In this document: positions 1 to 10,368 of the stretch, one piece after another | Position numbering within the stretch: position 1 is the first letter of the stretch | How the letters are laid out: each line of letters opens with the position of its first letter | Source of the DNA: Siphonodentalium dalli | Lineage: Eukaryota > Mollusca > Scaphopoda > Gadilida > Siphonodentaliidae | DNA: 64,000 nt | NCBI GenBank assembly: GCA_032622095.1 | Contig: CP136063.1 | Coordinates: 12,749,814-12,813,813 of the forward strand | Reading direction: 5' to 3' | Notes under the pieces: model-generated | The model's input: the letters and a program-made list of their open reading frames with translations, nothing else | What the model was told of the DNA's origin: nothing | Databases searched by the model: none | Made by a program: the position numbers and the translations under genes

Positions 1-36
1 AAGTGTTTTGGTGACATTTTTCGGTCCGAAACAATA

Positions 37-3000
37 TACCTTATGTAACCTTACCTTATGTAACCTTATGTTGTTAGTGGACGCTGGCTTCTATAGATGC
101 CACTATATCCACCTCTGATTCTTCATCTTCTATTTCTCCGAACTCTCCTGCATTTTTGTTTTTTGTCTGACTGATCGTATCAGGGTCTGTCAGCCTCAAT
201 TCAGCCTTGAAATTTAATTTAATCTCTTGGTCCTGCCAATAGTAATCGAGATTGTTTTTGAATTGATTCATGTCTTCTGCATAGACGACTTTTTCTGCTA
301 GATGATTCCATGGCTCCACCACTCTTAGGCTAAATGAGTATTTCCTCACATCCCTGTTTGCTCCTTCCAAGAATAATTTATAATTATGTCCTCTGGTTCG
401 GAGTTCGGTGCTTCTTCTTAATATGTCATTCACTTCCGGATCATAGGTGTTAAATATCTTGAAGCATTCTATCATATCTCCTCTTATTCTTCTGTAGTTA
501 AGTGTTGGTATATTTAGCTTCTTTAGTCTTTCTTCATATGGTAGTTCTTTTAATTCTGGTATTAGTTTTGTGAATCTTTTTTGGACTTTCTCGAGCATTT
601 CAATGTCTTTCTTTAAATGTGGACTCCAGGCCGGTTGGGCATATTCTAGATGTGGTCTCACCAGACTTTTGTATAGTTTCAGCATTGTTTTGGTGTCCAT
701 GTGCGTAAATGCTCTGCGTATAGCTCCAGTGACTGCATTTGCTTTCTGTATTTTCTCATTTATATGTTGGTCAAATTTCAGTTTGTTATCAGTTGTGACT
801 CCTATATCTTTCTCTTCAGTTACCTCCTTTAGTTGTACATATTGTCCATCTTTGTTCTTCATGTGATAGTTTGGCTCTTCTGTTTTCGTGCCGATGTTCA
901 TTGTCACACATTTATCTGGGTGAAATTTCAAAAGCCACTTGTCTGACCATGTCTGGAATTCATCTAAGTCATTCTGTAATGCATCCACATCTGGTATACC
1001 CTGTATTTCCCTGTAAATTTTAGTGTCGTCTGCAAACATCATGACATCCGATTTGACGTTGGATGGGAGGTCATTTATATATATGACAAATAATATGGGT
1101 CCGAGCACGCTTCCTTGGGGTATTCCACTTATTACTTCTCGTGTTGTTGACGCTTCGCCATTTATCATCACTCTTTGTTGTCTTCCTTGTAAAAAATTCT
1201 CTATCCATTCCAATATATTTCCATTTATTCCGTAGCTTCTTGCTTCATGCAGTAGTCTTTGATGTGGAACGGTATCAAATGCTTTCTGGAAGTCCATATA
1301 AATTACATGTGTTGCATATCCTTCATTTATGGTCTTGGTCCAATTTTCCAATGAGTGCAGTAGCTGTAATGTTGTAGATCGTCCCTTGATGAACCCAAAT
1401 TGCTTCTTACTGAATAGTTGGTTATTTCTCATATGGTCCATTATTTTATCCCTTATTCTTGCCTCCAGAGCTTTGCCTACTATACTGGTTAGGGTGACTG
1501 GGCGATAGTTGTTTGGTTTAGATTTTTCCCCCTTTTTGTATATAGCAGATATGTTTGCTGTTTTCCATTCATTTGGTAGTATTCCTAGTCGTAGGCTGTT
1601 ATTGAAAATTTGTGCTATTGGTATGCTTAGTTCCTTCGCTAGCTCTTTTAGGATTTTAGGGTGTATATTGTCAGGACCCTGGGACTTGCATGGTTTGAGT
1701 TTTGATAGCCTAATCTCTACTCCCTCTGCAGTCACTTCAAGGTCTTCCATCTCATGCTTTATTGTCTTCATATCGATATCTGGGATGTTTCCTTTAGGTT
1801 CCCGTGTGAATACTTCGGAGAAGAAATCTGCCAACACTTCTGCTTTTTCCTTATCGCTTGTTGTTACACTTCCATCTGCTTTCCCTAGGTTTGCTATCCC
1901 TGTCTTCGTCTTCGTACGTCTCGATACATAGTCCCAGAATTTTTTGGGGTTATCTTTAGCTTGGTCAGCAATATCTCGTTCGTGATTTTTCTGCTTCTTC
2001 CTTGTCAAATTTCTCACTTGGTTCCTATATTTTGTATATATGTTATAGTTTTGTTGTGTCCTGTTTTCCATATAGCGAGTCCAAGCTCTATGCTTCTTCC
2101 TCACCACCTCTCTTGTTTTTGCATCTAGCGGCATTCTATTTTTTTTTCTGGATGTATTTCTTTCTGGTATGTGTTTGTCTGTAGCTTCTTCGAGTACTAG
2201 GCAGAATCTCTTCCACTGGATGTTGATGTCGTTATTACAGTCCTCAAATACTCCTTTCCAATCTATCTTCCCAACTTCTTCCCTCATTTTGTCATAGTTT
2301 CCTGCAGCATATTGTTTCTTCTTCATTCCTTGTTTTTTTACGCTATAGCATTTATAGTAGAAACTAATGGAGCAGTGATCACTCTTCCCTAGGGGGTTCC
2401 CAATCTCCAGATTTTGAACCATATTTGCTTCGTTGGTTAGGACTAGATCCAGTACATTTGCTTTCTGTCCATGTCGATATCTTGTTGCCTCCTTTACGTG
2501 TTGTGTTAGGTAGCATTTGTCAACTGTCTTCAGGAATACTTCTCCTTTCTTGTCTGATGACGTATGTTTTTCCCAGTTGATAGTTGGGTGGTTCAGGTCT
2601 CCCATTATCAGTATATGGGTGTTCTTCTTATCATTGCATATCTTCTTCAGCACCCTTTTTAGTATTTTGTCCTTTTCCTCAGTGCTGTTATTTGGGCTTC
2701 TGTATACTGTGCCAATGACAAGTTTGTCTTTATTTTGTAGTGGAACTTCAACCCATACTGTCTCATTGTATTCTTCTATATATGATAACTCCTCTGCTTT
2801 GATTTCTTCTTTTACATATATAATCACTCCTCTCCCTTCCTTTGAAGTAAGATTCATGTGGAACATCTGATAGCCATCTACTGAGTAAAGTGCAACCGGT
2901 AAGATCTCTTTGAGATTTTTTGGCTTTGCTTCGGTGATGCTAATTATGTCGTACTTTTCTTCCTCAATTATGTGTCGCAGCTCATTTAGTTTGTTGAGAA

Positions 3001-3121
3001 CACTGTCTGCATTTAAGAGTAAAATCTTCAGTCCCTCCACCTTGTGCATTTTGTGCTTTGTGCTTTGCAATAACGTATTATTGCAATATATTAAGTACAA
3101 TTTTTTATTTAGATCACTCAC
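37..3121 (-). mobile_element. CR1-type non-LTR retrotransposon (LINE), near window edge
   Basis: A LINE read on the minus strand. Its body is one long endonuclease/reverse-transcriptase ORF, followed within a few dozen bases by a short terminal tandem repeat at 37-70 (minus-strand unit close to TTACATAAGG, partly repeated). A 3' end made of a short tandem repeat instead of poly(A) is known for the CR1 clade. No separate ORF1 was found. Sequence upstream of the ORF up to about 3490 may hold 5' UTR, but its border is not visible. The target-site duplication cannot be defined because the 3' flank is only 36 bases long before the window begins. Confidence 0.85.
74..3121 (-). CDS. LINE ORF2: AP-like endonuclease plus reverse transcriptase, intact
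   Basis: A 1015-residue protein that nicks target DNA and reverse-transcribes the element RNA by target-primed reverse transcription. The endonuclease covers about residues 32-252, with visible motifs TEAK (63-66), YRSPN (140-144), GDLN (174-177), LDLVLTN (224-230) and SDH (247-249). The reverse transcriptase covers about 515-780, with YMDFQKAFDTVPH (608-620), IPQGSVLGP (667-675) and the catalytic FADD (696-699). The C-terminal region, rich in basic residues and with the RRIRGDMIE motif, is typical of CR1/Jockey-group elements. No internal stop or frameshift is seen, so the copy may be young. The start at 3121 is the first Met; upstream sequence offers no longer conserved extension. CR1 is the best clade guess; Rex1 or L2 relatives are alternatives. 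Confidence 0.92.
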   Translation of the reverse strand: MSDLNKKLYLIYCNNTLLQSTKHKMHKVEGLKILLLNADSVLNKLNELRHIIEEEKYDIISITEAKPKNLKEILPVALYSVDGYQMFHMNLTSKEGRGVIIYVKEEIKAEELSYIEEYNETVWVEVPLQNKDKLVIGTVYRSPNNSTEEKDKILKRVLKKICNDKKNTHILIMGDLNHPTINWEKHTSSDKKGEVFLKTVDKCYLTQHVKEATRYRHGQKANVLDLVLTNEANMVQNLEIGNPLGKSDHCSISFYYKCYSVKKQGMKKKQYAAGNYDKMREEVGKIDWKGVFEDCNNDINIQWKRFCLVLEEATDKHIPERNTSRKKNRMPLDAKTREVVRKKHRAWTRYMENRTQQNYNIYTKYRNQVRNLTRKKQKNHERDIADQAKDNPKKFWDYVSRRTKTKTGIANLGKADGSVTTSDKEKAEVLADFFSEVFTREPKGNIPDIDMKTIKHEMEDLEVTAEGVEIRLSKLKPCKSQGPDNIHPKILKELAKELSIPIAQIFNNSLRLGILPNEWKTANISAIYKKGEKSKPNNYRPVTLTSIVGKALEARIRDKIMDHMRNNQLFSKKQFGFIKGRSTTLQLLHSLENWTKTINEGYATHVIYMDFQKAFDTVPHQRLLHEARSYGINGNILEWIENFLQGRQQRVMINGEASTTREVISGIPQGSVLGPILFVIYINDLPSNVKSDVMMFADDTKIYREIQGIPDVDALQNDLDEFQTWSDKWLLKFHPDKCVTMNIGTKTEEPNYHMKNKDGQYVQLKEVTEEKDIGVTTDNKLKFDQHINEKIQKANAVTGAIRRAFTHMDTKTMLKLYKSLVRPHLEYAQPAWSPHLKKDIEMLEKVQKRFTKLIPELKELPYEERLKKLNIPTLNYRRIRGDMIECFKIFNTYDPEVNDILRRSTELRTRGHNYKLFLEGANRDVRKYSFSLRVVEPWNHLAEKVVYAEDMNQFKNNLDYYWQDQEIKLNFKAELRLTDPDTISQTKNKNAGEFGEIEDEESEVDIVASIEASVH

Positions 3122-3489
3122 CTTCTATGTATACAGTTTTCATCTCATCCTTTTGTTGTGTGATAATAGGTAATGTGTGGAAATACTAACGCCGAGGCGG
3201 TGAGTTCTGTATTTGAACTACAAGGCTTGGCAACAACCATGTCTATGCAACGTCAAATCTGATTGGTTAAGATAGACAATCTGACTAATAGGAAAATCAT
3301 TTTTATTGCGCCTTTCATTTAAGAGAGCGCCACTTTACGTTACGTTAAGCGCTTGCTCTGATACTATTCTCAGGTAACGTGAACTATATATAGAACACAA
3401 TAATACAGCTTCATAGGTATACGGATCTCATGCGCGTTACCGTCATGAAAACTTTCAGATTTCGCTTCGCGAAATCTGAATAAGTTTTC
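3122..3489. other. Non-coding interval between the LINE ORF and duplication copy A
   Basis: No coding region is seen here. It probably includes LINE 5' UTR. It also holds a perfect hairpin at 3454-3480: two 12-base arms (TTCAGATTTCGC and its complement) around a TTC loop. The homologous copy B differs to the left of about 15456, so this interval is outside the segmental duplication. Confidence 0.5.
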
Positions 3490-3939
3490 TAATAAACTCA
3501 GCATCAACGAATCGACGCGATTAGCCGGAAATAAAGGGGCTAGCAGAGTCTTCACATCAAGCAAAACACGAGGTTATCCCCCACAAAATGTTATCCTGAC
3601 AGTGAGTGACAACAAAGCACAGCTTATTGACATGATTGTTAATTATCTCCAGGTGCACCAGTAGGAATGTCTTGCCAATACAAATAAACGACTCGTAGTA
3701 ACGGGAAAGAATCCCATTCCTATAGAGATTAATATATATCTTTATTGTCCTCCTCGTTGGAGAGTATAATATATAGTATTACACAAGAACATATATACAG
3801 TACAATAAGAAGAATATGTAGGTTTACAAACAGAAACTGTTGGGGTAAATAATAAGTAACGTATATACAAAACTGATCCATGTACGCTCCCAATCACACG
3901 CTTTAAACAGCTCAATCATTGCACACATTTACCATTTAC

Positions 3940-4130
3940 CACACACGATCACCCGCACCCACGCATACACACATACACCCTCCCACACACCCCATTCAGC
4001 ATGCGTAAACACTCGCATACATTCATAGTCATGCACACGCACTAACACGCACACCCTCATACAGGCACACACACCATCTGTCTCTCTCTCTCTATCACCC
4101 AACCTCACACATGCAGACACGCACGCATGC
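3940..4130. repeat. CA-rich low-complexity tract
   Basis: A degenerate stretch of CAC/ACA words (cacacac, gcacgca) with a short TC run near 4080-4094. It occurs again in copy B at about 15900-16085. Open frames crossing it have strongly biased composition (Cys, Val, Met) and are not credible genes. Confidence 0.8.
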
Positions 4131-4584
4131 ATGTATAGTGATACATATGCATCCACAGAAGACGGCTTTCCAACACACATACAATATATACGAGTATGTA
4201 GGCAGACAACAGACTGGCGCATGCCCACATAATGTCACATGCAGACACAAATATAATACATGCAGTGTCACAGGCAATTGGATATATAAGTAATAGAATA
4301 GCATAAATGTACGTGGTCAAGCTATCTAAGCATTTGATTCAGTGTATAGCTGCCAACATAGACTTCATTTTGTAAACATAAATTTGATCTTGAATACAAC
4401 CGCACATTACATATACGACAGACTGTTTCGAATGCATAACACACGTTACCTGTGCATACCAAAGCGAATGCCCCCAACCAAGAGAGTAAAAGATGGAATG
4501 TGTTAACACAAGGCCGACCTTTGTCGGTCAAGCGTCAACGAACACCACCTCCGCTCTCTGGATAAACAAAGCATTACATGACAA

Positions 4585-6431
4585 TTAGTCGGTCGCCGTC
4601 AGAAAACTGCACAAAAACACGTAGGTTTGCCACAACTTGTGTGTGTGGCCAACAATGAAAGTAACATAATACATTGGATCTTCAATGAAAGAGAATAGTT
4701 CAACTGGCAGGTTGGTTAAATGTAATGGGAAGAGCTCTTCGTCGTCCAGTTCATTTGCCCAAAGAGAAAACTATGTTCCGAATTCGGCAATCATCTCGTA
4801 CCACATATTGTTTCGACACTCCCTTAAAGATGGATTATCTCTTTAAATAACAAATTTTAAATAGTTGCGTGGGTATAAAATAATAGATATGAACTGAAGA
4901 CCTATGTCCGGAAAAGCTTCTATCAATTAATATTGATTTTATTTCGAATATTAAATCGGGCACATTTATGTTACTATTTTTAGAACCGACCATTCGGATG
5001 AGACCGTATTGCGATATAGAGCACTGGGCTGTTCCTACGGCTACATGTACGCAACGAATGTCAAATGTCACATATTGGTTGTTTGTATTGTTTTGATCCA
5101 CTGATATAAGCGATAATTTGTATAATTAAAATGTATTTGTGACAAAATTGCACAATATAATTTCTGGTCTCTGTTAACAGTAACCACTATTGTTCGTTAG
5201 CTGAACAAACACACCTTTTTAGACCAGAAAATATTCGAAATAAAATTAATATTAATCGATAGAAGCATTTCCGGACAGGAGTCTTCGATTCAAATATAGT
5301 AGTTTATACCCCGGTAACTATATAATACATGTTTACAAAGAGATAATCCACCTTAAACGATCCGATTCCATTCCGATTTAGTCGGGAAAAGACCACTGTC
5401 TCGTGATTGGGAAACATCTCGCAGTTATCTAGAATAGATGAAATGTCTTGCTTCATGGTTTTAATTTCTGCTTTTATTCTGGAAACCCCATTGCATTGAT
5501 CACTCTTGATTCTTTCCACAGCCAGCTGATTCGAATTGGAAACGCTCTCCACGGACTCCAGTCGAAGAAGTATTTCATGGAACTTTACCTCGTTCGTGCT
5601 CACTCGTGCAGATAGGTCAGAAGAAACGGTATCAATCTGTGTCTGCATTTGGTCGCGGGCTTGTTGCAATAAGTTCAACGTAGCAGCAAGCTGCACGTTG
5701 GTGTTGGGCTGTTGAGATCGTTCCTTATCAGCATCACTATAGGTTGACTTGATTGGTTGACTTGATGAGGTTTTTGGAGTAGGATGTGGTTTTGAAGGAA
5801 GATTCTTAGTGCGGGTGGCACTTAGTAAATTTGCGATATGCTCAGCTTTTCATCGATAATACATAGGAAGAGTTAATATACATCATGTCGTTGGCCAGTT
5901 TTTTTGACACAGGCTCTGTATTCTACATTTTAAAACTGCATCATCTGACACATAACCTACATCCAACTTCTTGATTTCACTAAACAGTGTTTGTCGAATT
6001 CCTTCTAATGTTACTTCATTGTCTTTTGTAGAGTACAGTAGTTTTGCAACGAAAGTGTTTTTGTAAGTATTATGAAGAAATTCCATCATTAACATAATAT
6101 AGAATTTGATGTCTTGATCAAGACTGCCATCAGTAAAACATTAGAATACGTGATTGAAGGTGGGTTTTGGTGAATTTTCGTCTTGAACTGGCGCATGTTG
6201 TTGTATATTATAAATAGAAAAATCATCAAACCGTCGATCTGAGAATTTTCACAACAGCAGAATAATCCCAGTTAATGTGGCATCACTTGCGTTCTTCTGA
6301 GAATATATATGGTGATCCAAACATTGTATTATTTTATTAATTATACCTAAAGGTTCGGAGCAAAATAATAAACTATCTCTCTCAAGGACGATAACTCTGT
6401 AGTGCATGCTTCCATCTGTGCGAGGCTGCAT
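4585..6431 (-). pseudogene. Decayed unknown ORF with coiled-coil-like middle, split by a MITE (copy A)
   Basis: Reading the minus strand from a Met at 6431, codon-like sequence runs to a stop at 4585. It is broken by in-frame stops near 6249 and 6133, apparent frameshifts near 5900 and 5855, a stop at 4771, and a MITE at 4828-5353. The segment at 5360-5850 is a continuous frame with a Ser/Pro/Lys-rich part followed by heptad-like stretches (for example LNLLQQARDQMQTQ), suggesting a coiled coil. If the MITE and one TTAA are removed, the frame on both sides joins without a shift. The second copy at 16556-18378 keeps a 70-residue stretch identical in protein with one silent difference. I do not recognise the family. 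A LINE ORF1 or a multicopy host gene are both possible. Confidence 0.6.
4828..5353. mobile_element. MITE, about 520 bp, long imperfect TIRs, TTAA target (copy 1)
   Basis: The ends are AGATGGATTATCTCTTT and AAAGAGATAATCCACCT, inside longer imperfect inverted repeats of about 125 bp. Its left flank has TTAA; the right TTAA has lost a T in this copy (intact in the duplicate). It encodes nothing. It sits in the unknown ORF at 4585-6431. Related copies are at 16798-17317, 39549-40059, 52188-52707 and 62243-62762. TTAA targeting is known for piggyBac and some Sola elements. The tips are not the usual piggyBac CCC, so the superfamily is left open. Confidence 0.88.
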
Positions 6432-6439
6432 GCGGTTAA

Positions 6440-6954
6440 TTTTTTTTTAATGAAAGTTGGAAGAATAGTAAAAAATTATTAAATTTGTTAAAAATTGTAA
6501 AAAATAATTACAAATGATGAAAAATTGTTAGGCCAATGCAAGAGAATGCATTGGCACAGGGTTAATGGGTCGATATACTCCAGATCCCACTCTCCCATGT
6601 AAAACAACGAAGAGTGACTTACAATTTACAAATAAGACATACGAAAGGACAACGTGAATACATAGACTTATGGGTTACATCTAGTAACAATCGCATACAT
6701 CGATTAAAGAGAATTAACATGGCCAGCAGATGTTGGAGAATACAAATATTGAAATAACGCTACATCCAGACATTCATATGTCACATACATGCGGATATAC
6801 GGCAGATATGTGTTCTGTATAGGTCCAGACATATGTCACACGCACGTGGTCGTAGTTGTATATAACAGAAGGTCATTAACAGTTACGCTTTATCAACTTA
6901 GAGGATATAACATATCGAAGTTCGTGGTGGTGTTGGAGCGTCCAGGACGCATTA
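6440..6954. other. AT-rich non-coding spacer of duplication copy A
   Basis: No gene is seen. It contains a run of AAAATT-type words (6460-6530) and a near-palindrome around ccaatgcaagagaatgcattgg (about 6533-6555). Related words recur near 32620 and 37675-37735, so this is probably part of a dispersed repeat. Confidence 0.5.
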
Positions 6955-7262
<308 letters not shown>

Positions 7263-7988
7263 TCATATATCACAATGGTAAGGTTTATCGCCGGTGTGGA
7301 TTCTCTTATGTCTCACCAAGTGGCTCGATGAAGTAAATGATTTCCCGCATATATCACAACAGTAAGGTTTATCTCCGGTGTGGATTCTCTTATGTCTCAC
7401 CAAGTGACTCGATGTATTAAATGATTTCCCGCATATGTCAAAACGGTAAGGCTTATCTCCGGTGTGGATTCTCTTGTGCTTCACCAATGTGCCCGATTGA
7501 TTAAATGATTTCCTGCATATATCACAATGGTAAGGTTTATCTCCGGTGTGGATTCTCTTATGTGTCACCAAGACGCTCGATTGATTAAATGATTTCCCGC
7601 ATACATCACAACAGTAAGGCTTATCTCCGGTGTGGATTCTCTTATGTGCCACCAAGGCGTCCGATGTATTAAACGATATCCCGCATATATCACAATGGTA
7701 AGGTTTATCTCCAGTGTGGGTTCTCTTGTGTCTCCCCAAGTGGCTCGATGTATTAAACGATTTCCCGCATATATCACATTGGTAAGGTTTATCTCCGGTG
7801 TGGATTCTCGTATGTTTCACCAAGTCGCTCGATGTATTAAACGATTTCCCGCATATATCACAATGGTGATGTTTATCTCCGGTGTGGATTCTCTTATGTA
7901 TCACCAAGCTGCTTGATTGAGTGAACAGTTTCCCACATACGTCACAAGTATGTCCTCTATTTCCTGTGTGGGTCTCATGGACGTTCAT
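7263..7988 (-). CDS. C2H2 zinc-finger protein A (8 fingers, 3' end decayed)
   Basis: A 241-residue protein starting [10 protein letters not shown], followed directly by tandem C2H2 fingers (C-x2-C-x12-H-x3-H) joined by HTGDKPY linkers. Such proteins usually bind DNA in the nucleus; no effector domain (KRAB, BTB, SCAN) is present. Eight fingers are countable. Finger 7 reads YRFDIC, so its first zinc-binding Cys is lost. Finger 9 is cut by a TGA where the second Cys codon should be. Beyond it, at about 7085-7262, two more finger-like units with several stops remain. The coding sequence shown has no intron; upstream exons cannot be excluded. Start choice: paralogue B begins with the same residues. 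It may be a working gene that lost its last fingers, or a pseudogene. Confidence 0.75.
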   Translation of the reverse strand: MNVHETHTGNRGHTCDVCGKLFTQSSSLVIHKRIHTGDKHHHCDICGKSFNTSSDLVKHTRIHTGDKPYQCDICGKSFNTSSHLGRHKRTHTGDKPYHCDICGISFNTSDALVAHKRIHTGDKPYCCDVCGKSFNQSSVLVTHKRIHTGDKPYHCDICRKSFNQSGTLVKHKRIHTGDKPYRFDICGKSFNTSSHLVRHKRIHTGDKPYCCDICGKSFTSSSHLVRHKRIHTGDKPYHCDI

Positions 7989-8202
7989 TATATGAGGTTA
8001 ACGTGTGGATTGTCAACAGCAATATGAGGTTAACGAACCAAATTCCATTAACACAATTTTACAACGAAGACTTACGAAGCAGTTGATCGATTTTCACGTC
8101 GAACAAAGGAAATACAGATTAATGTTGAATGCGTCTCGATATGTGGTTTCGTTCAGTAGAACCATTTAAAAAACGATAAAAATTCATATCCAAATTCACA
8201 GG
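7989..8202 (-). other. 5' flank of zinc-finger gene A, conserved with the gene B flank
   Basis: From about 8013 the sequence matches 30024-30250 (attccattaacacaa, cgaagcagttga, gattttcacgtcgaac, ggtttcgttcagtagaacca). The last of these also has a weaker match near 54290, upstream of pseudogene D. This could be promoter or 5' UTR. A block found just upstream of B, C and D (AAGCGACAGTC) is missing here. Confidence 0.5.
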
Positions 8203-8317
8203 TTTTTGTAATAACATCAACAATAAGAACTGTGACCAACACATAATAGAACAAATGCAATGTTTCTATTAACACATACAGAACGGCATGTATGGCACCA
8301 TGTAACCTCGAAATAGA

Positions 8318-9384
8318 TAGTCTAGCAGCCAACTAACGGATTTTGCCCTAACCCAAAATTATCTGTTTAAGTTTCTTTCTCGGCGGATAATTCATTGGTA
8401 GTATCTCGGCAAATATTTTCTTGGAGAAACTTAAATATTCAGGATTGCAACAACCTACACAAAACGACATATGGCCATATGTGTGCGATCATGTTTTATT
8501 CAGTAGCAGAAGTTGTGAAACACGTTAGAACGTTGGTTTATGTACATATGTTCACACCGGATCACAGCAAAATGTTAACATCTTACTGTTATAGGATTAT
8601 GCAAAATGGCGGCCAAAACGTCATACAATCTACAATTTCATGTTACGAAAATGTACACTTTCGAAACTTGACTCCCAATATGATACGTGTCACGTGTTCG
8701 CATGTGCATGTAGAACAAAAATACGTCAAGTATGTCGAAATGCTTAATCAAATTTCGTTACAAAGAAGCTTGCAATAGCAACGAAAAGTGCACTGAAAAT
8801 GCTTGTGTGCGCTCCATTTAGACAACGTTGATGAGATAATTCCTCTTTTCTTCGCAGCTGGACACACGCATTATGCCAGATATTCATTATATTACCTGCG
8901 GTCAATGGAATCACTACCGGGTGATGTTCAGAAGCCATTCATGAAGGGTGAGCACACTGCACCACCGCAGTGGTATTTTTAATGGCATTTGGAGTGATAT
9001 GGTGATTGAGACCACCTTCATGCGATATGGTCATGGACGCTCAGGTATAATCGCCATCACGCTGAAACCAGAGTGCTAGCACATTGGGATACAGTTTGAA
9101 TACATGCATTTGCCTGATATACGATTTGGATTGTATGCGAGAGAAGGGATGCGATGCACTCAGACATGATACAAAGAAGTATCAAGAATAAAGGTTGACA
9201 AGGTTGATCGAGATTCACTAAAACATAAACTGGAGCTGTGCATTAACCCACTTGATCCAGAGCACCATCCACAGGGGATCGCTAATGTGGAGTCCGGTCC
9301 CGTAGTCACTTGTTTGTTTGACCGTCCAGTTTCCATAATACAATAAGCCGGGCGTGAAAACAATTACAACAGTTAGTAGGCGTA
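8318..9384. repeat. Dispersed 1.1-kb repeat, inverted relative to 55688-56884
   Basis: The plus strand here matches the minus strand of 55688-56884 almost throughout, with small indels. The match resumes after the BEL insertion (15078 to about 15120). Copy 2 keeps a stretch of roughly 90 bases (around 55800-55890) that is deleted here near 9300-9330. The repeat contains the coding remnants listed at 8750-15395. Confidence 0.85.
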
Positions 9385-9541
9385 TATTGAGACTATATTT
9401 GTGTATGGTTTATTTGTAGTTATTATGTTCTCAATTCGTTCTATAATGGTCCCTTATATTGGCGACCCATTTATTATTTCAGATTAAAATCTATTTCTGT
9501 TCAACTGCGACCTGCGATTTCTATCTGCTATATTCCCGAAA
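9385..9541 (+). repeat. BEL/Pao 5' LTR
   Basis: Begins TATTGAGACTATATTTG and ends CTATATTCCCGAAA. By eye it is identical over 157 bases to 14921-15077. The borders follow from comparison with the empty site in the inverted paralogue. Confidence 0.93.
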
Positions 9542-9557
9542 TTGGTCCCTCGAACCT
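9542..9557 (+). other. Putative tRNA primer-binding site
   Basis: TTGGTCCCTCGAACC follows directly after the 5' LTR. TGG is the usual complement of a tRNA CCA end. Which tRNA primes is not determined here. Confidence 0.5.
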
Positions 9558-9573
9558 CAAAAACGAACCGATA

Positions 9574-10368
9574 ATGGCTGAAAGAATGTTACGAACGCGA
9601 CGCGCGCATAGAGGACAAGCCACAAAGATGTTAAGACAGCTTGAGGACGCGATTTCTCAACAAAATACAGTCGAATCCACCCTCGTGCTTACCAATCTCA
9701 AAGACAAGATGGCGGAACTCAAAGAAATTGACAAAGAGTTAATCGATCTTACAGATGATGACGATTCCCAGAATTTTGAAAACATCATTGTAGAAGCCGA
9801 TGAGTACATTTATGGACTGAAGAAAAGGTACAATGAAGCTCAGATAGCGCTGAATGTATTAGAATTGGAGAAAAAAGCAAACCGGGATACGAAACCCACA
9901 GAACAAGAACAACCTCCAAAATTTAAAGTGTCACTGCCAAAGACTGAGTTACCAAAGTTTGCGGGCAACCTAATGGAGTGGCAGACTTTCTGGGAGATAT
10001 TTGACTCCTCGGTGAACTCATCAAAACAATTAAGAGACATTGACAAGTTCACCTATCTGAAAACGTCGATTGTTGGAGAAGCTAAATCCTGCATAGATGG
10101 TCTGCCATTAACAGCCGCTAACTATGTCAAAGCACTAGATTTGTTAAAGGTTCGATTCGGACAACCGCACAAAATCATTGATTCCTATATGAACAACATA
10201 ATAGAACTACCCTCTGCATCAATGAGCATTCATTCTGTGCGCATGTTTTCGGATAAACTAGAGTCTTCAGTCAGAGCATTAGAATCACTTTCTCACCCTG
10301 AGCAGTCATACGAATCTATGTTGCTTCCGATTCTGTGGGGAAAAATTCCAAATGATATCAAAGGCTAG
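9574..10368 (+). CDS. gag: BEL/Pao Gag-like protein (DUF1759 region)
   Basis: A 264-residue protein starting MAERMLRTRR 32 bases after the LTR. Residues 1-105 are charged and helix-prone (likely coiled coil). From about 122 comes the DUF1759-type Gag segment: PKTELPKFAGNLMEWQTFW, then YLKTSIVGEAK and a leucine-rich stretch. This region forms the core particle that packages element RNA. The frame ends at 10366-10368 while the next ORF, in another frame, carries the expected continuation (AWKLKEFRDDLQAEI), with 17 bases of overlap. BEL elements usually have one continuous Gag-Pol ORF, so this is either a one-base mutation or a frameshift signal. Confidence 0.9.
   Translation: MAERMLRTRRAHRGQATKMLRQLEDAISQQNTVESTLVLTNLKDKMAELKEIDKELIDLTDDDDSQNFENIIVEADEYIYGLKKRYNEAQIALNVLELEKKANRDTKPTEQEQPPKFKVSLPKTELPKFAGNLMEWQTFWEIFDSSVNSSKQLRDIDKFTYLKTSIVGEAKSCIDGLPLTAANYVKALDLLKVRFGQPHKIIDSYMNNIIELPSASMSIHSVRMFSDKLESSVRALESLSHPEQSYESMLLPILWGKIPNDIKG

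Noticed and set aside
3929-4320. Cys/Val-rich open frames in the CA-rich tract, and their counterparts at 15994-16283
   Set aside because: Composition follows the low-complexity DNA; overlapping frames on both strands are equally open.
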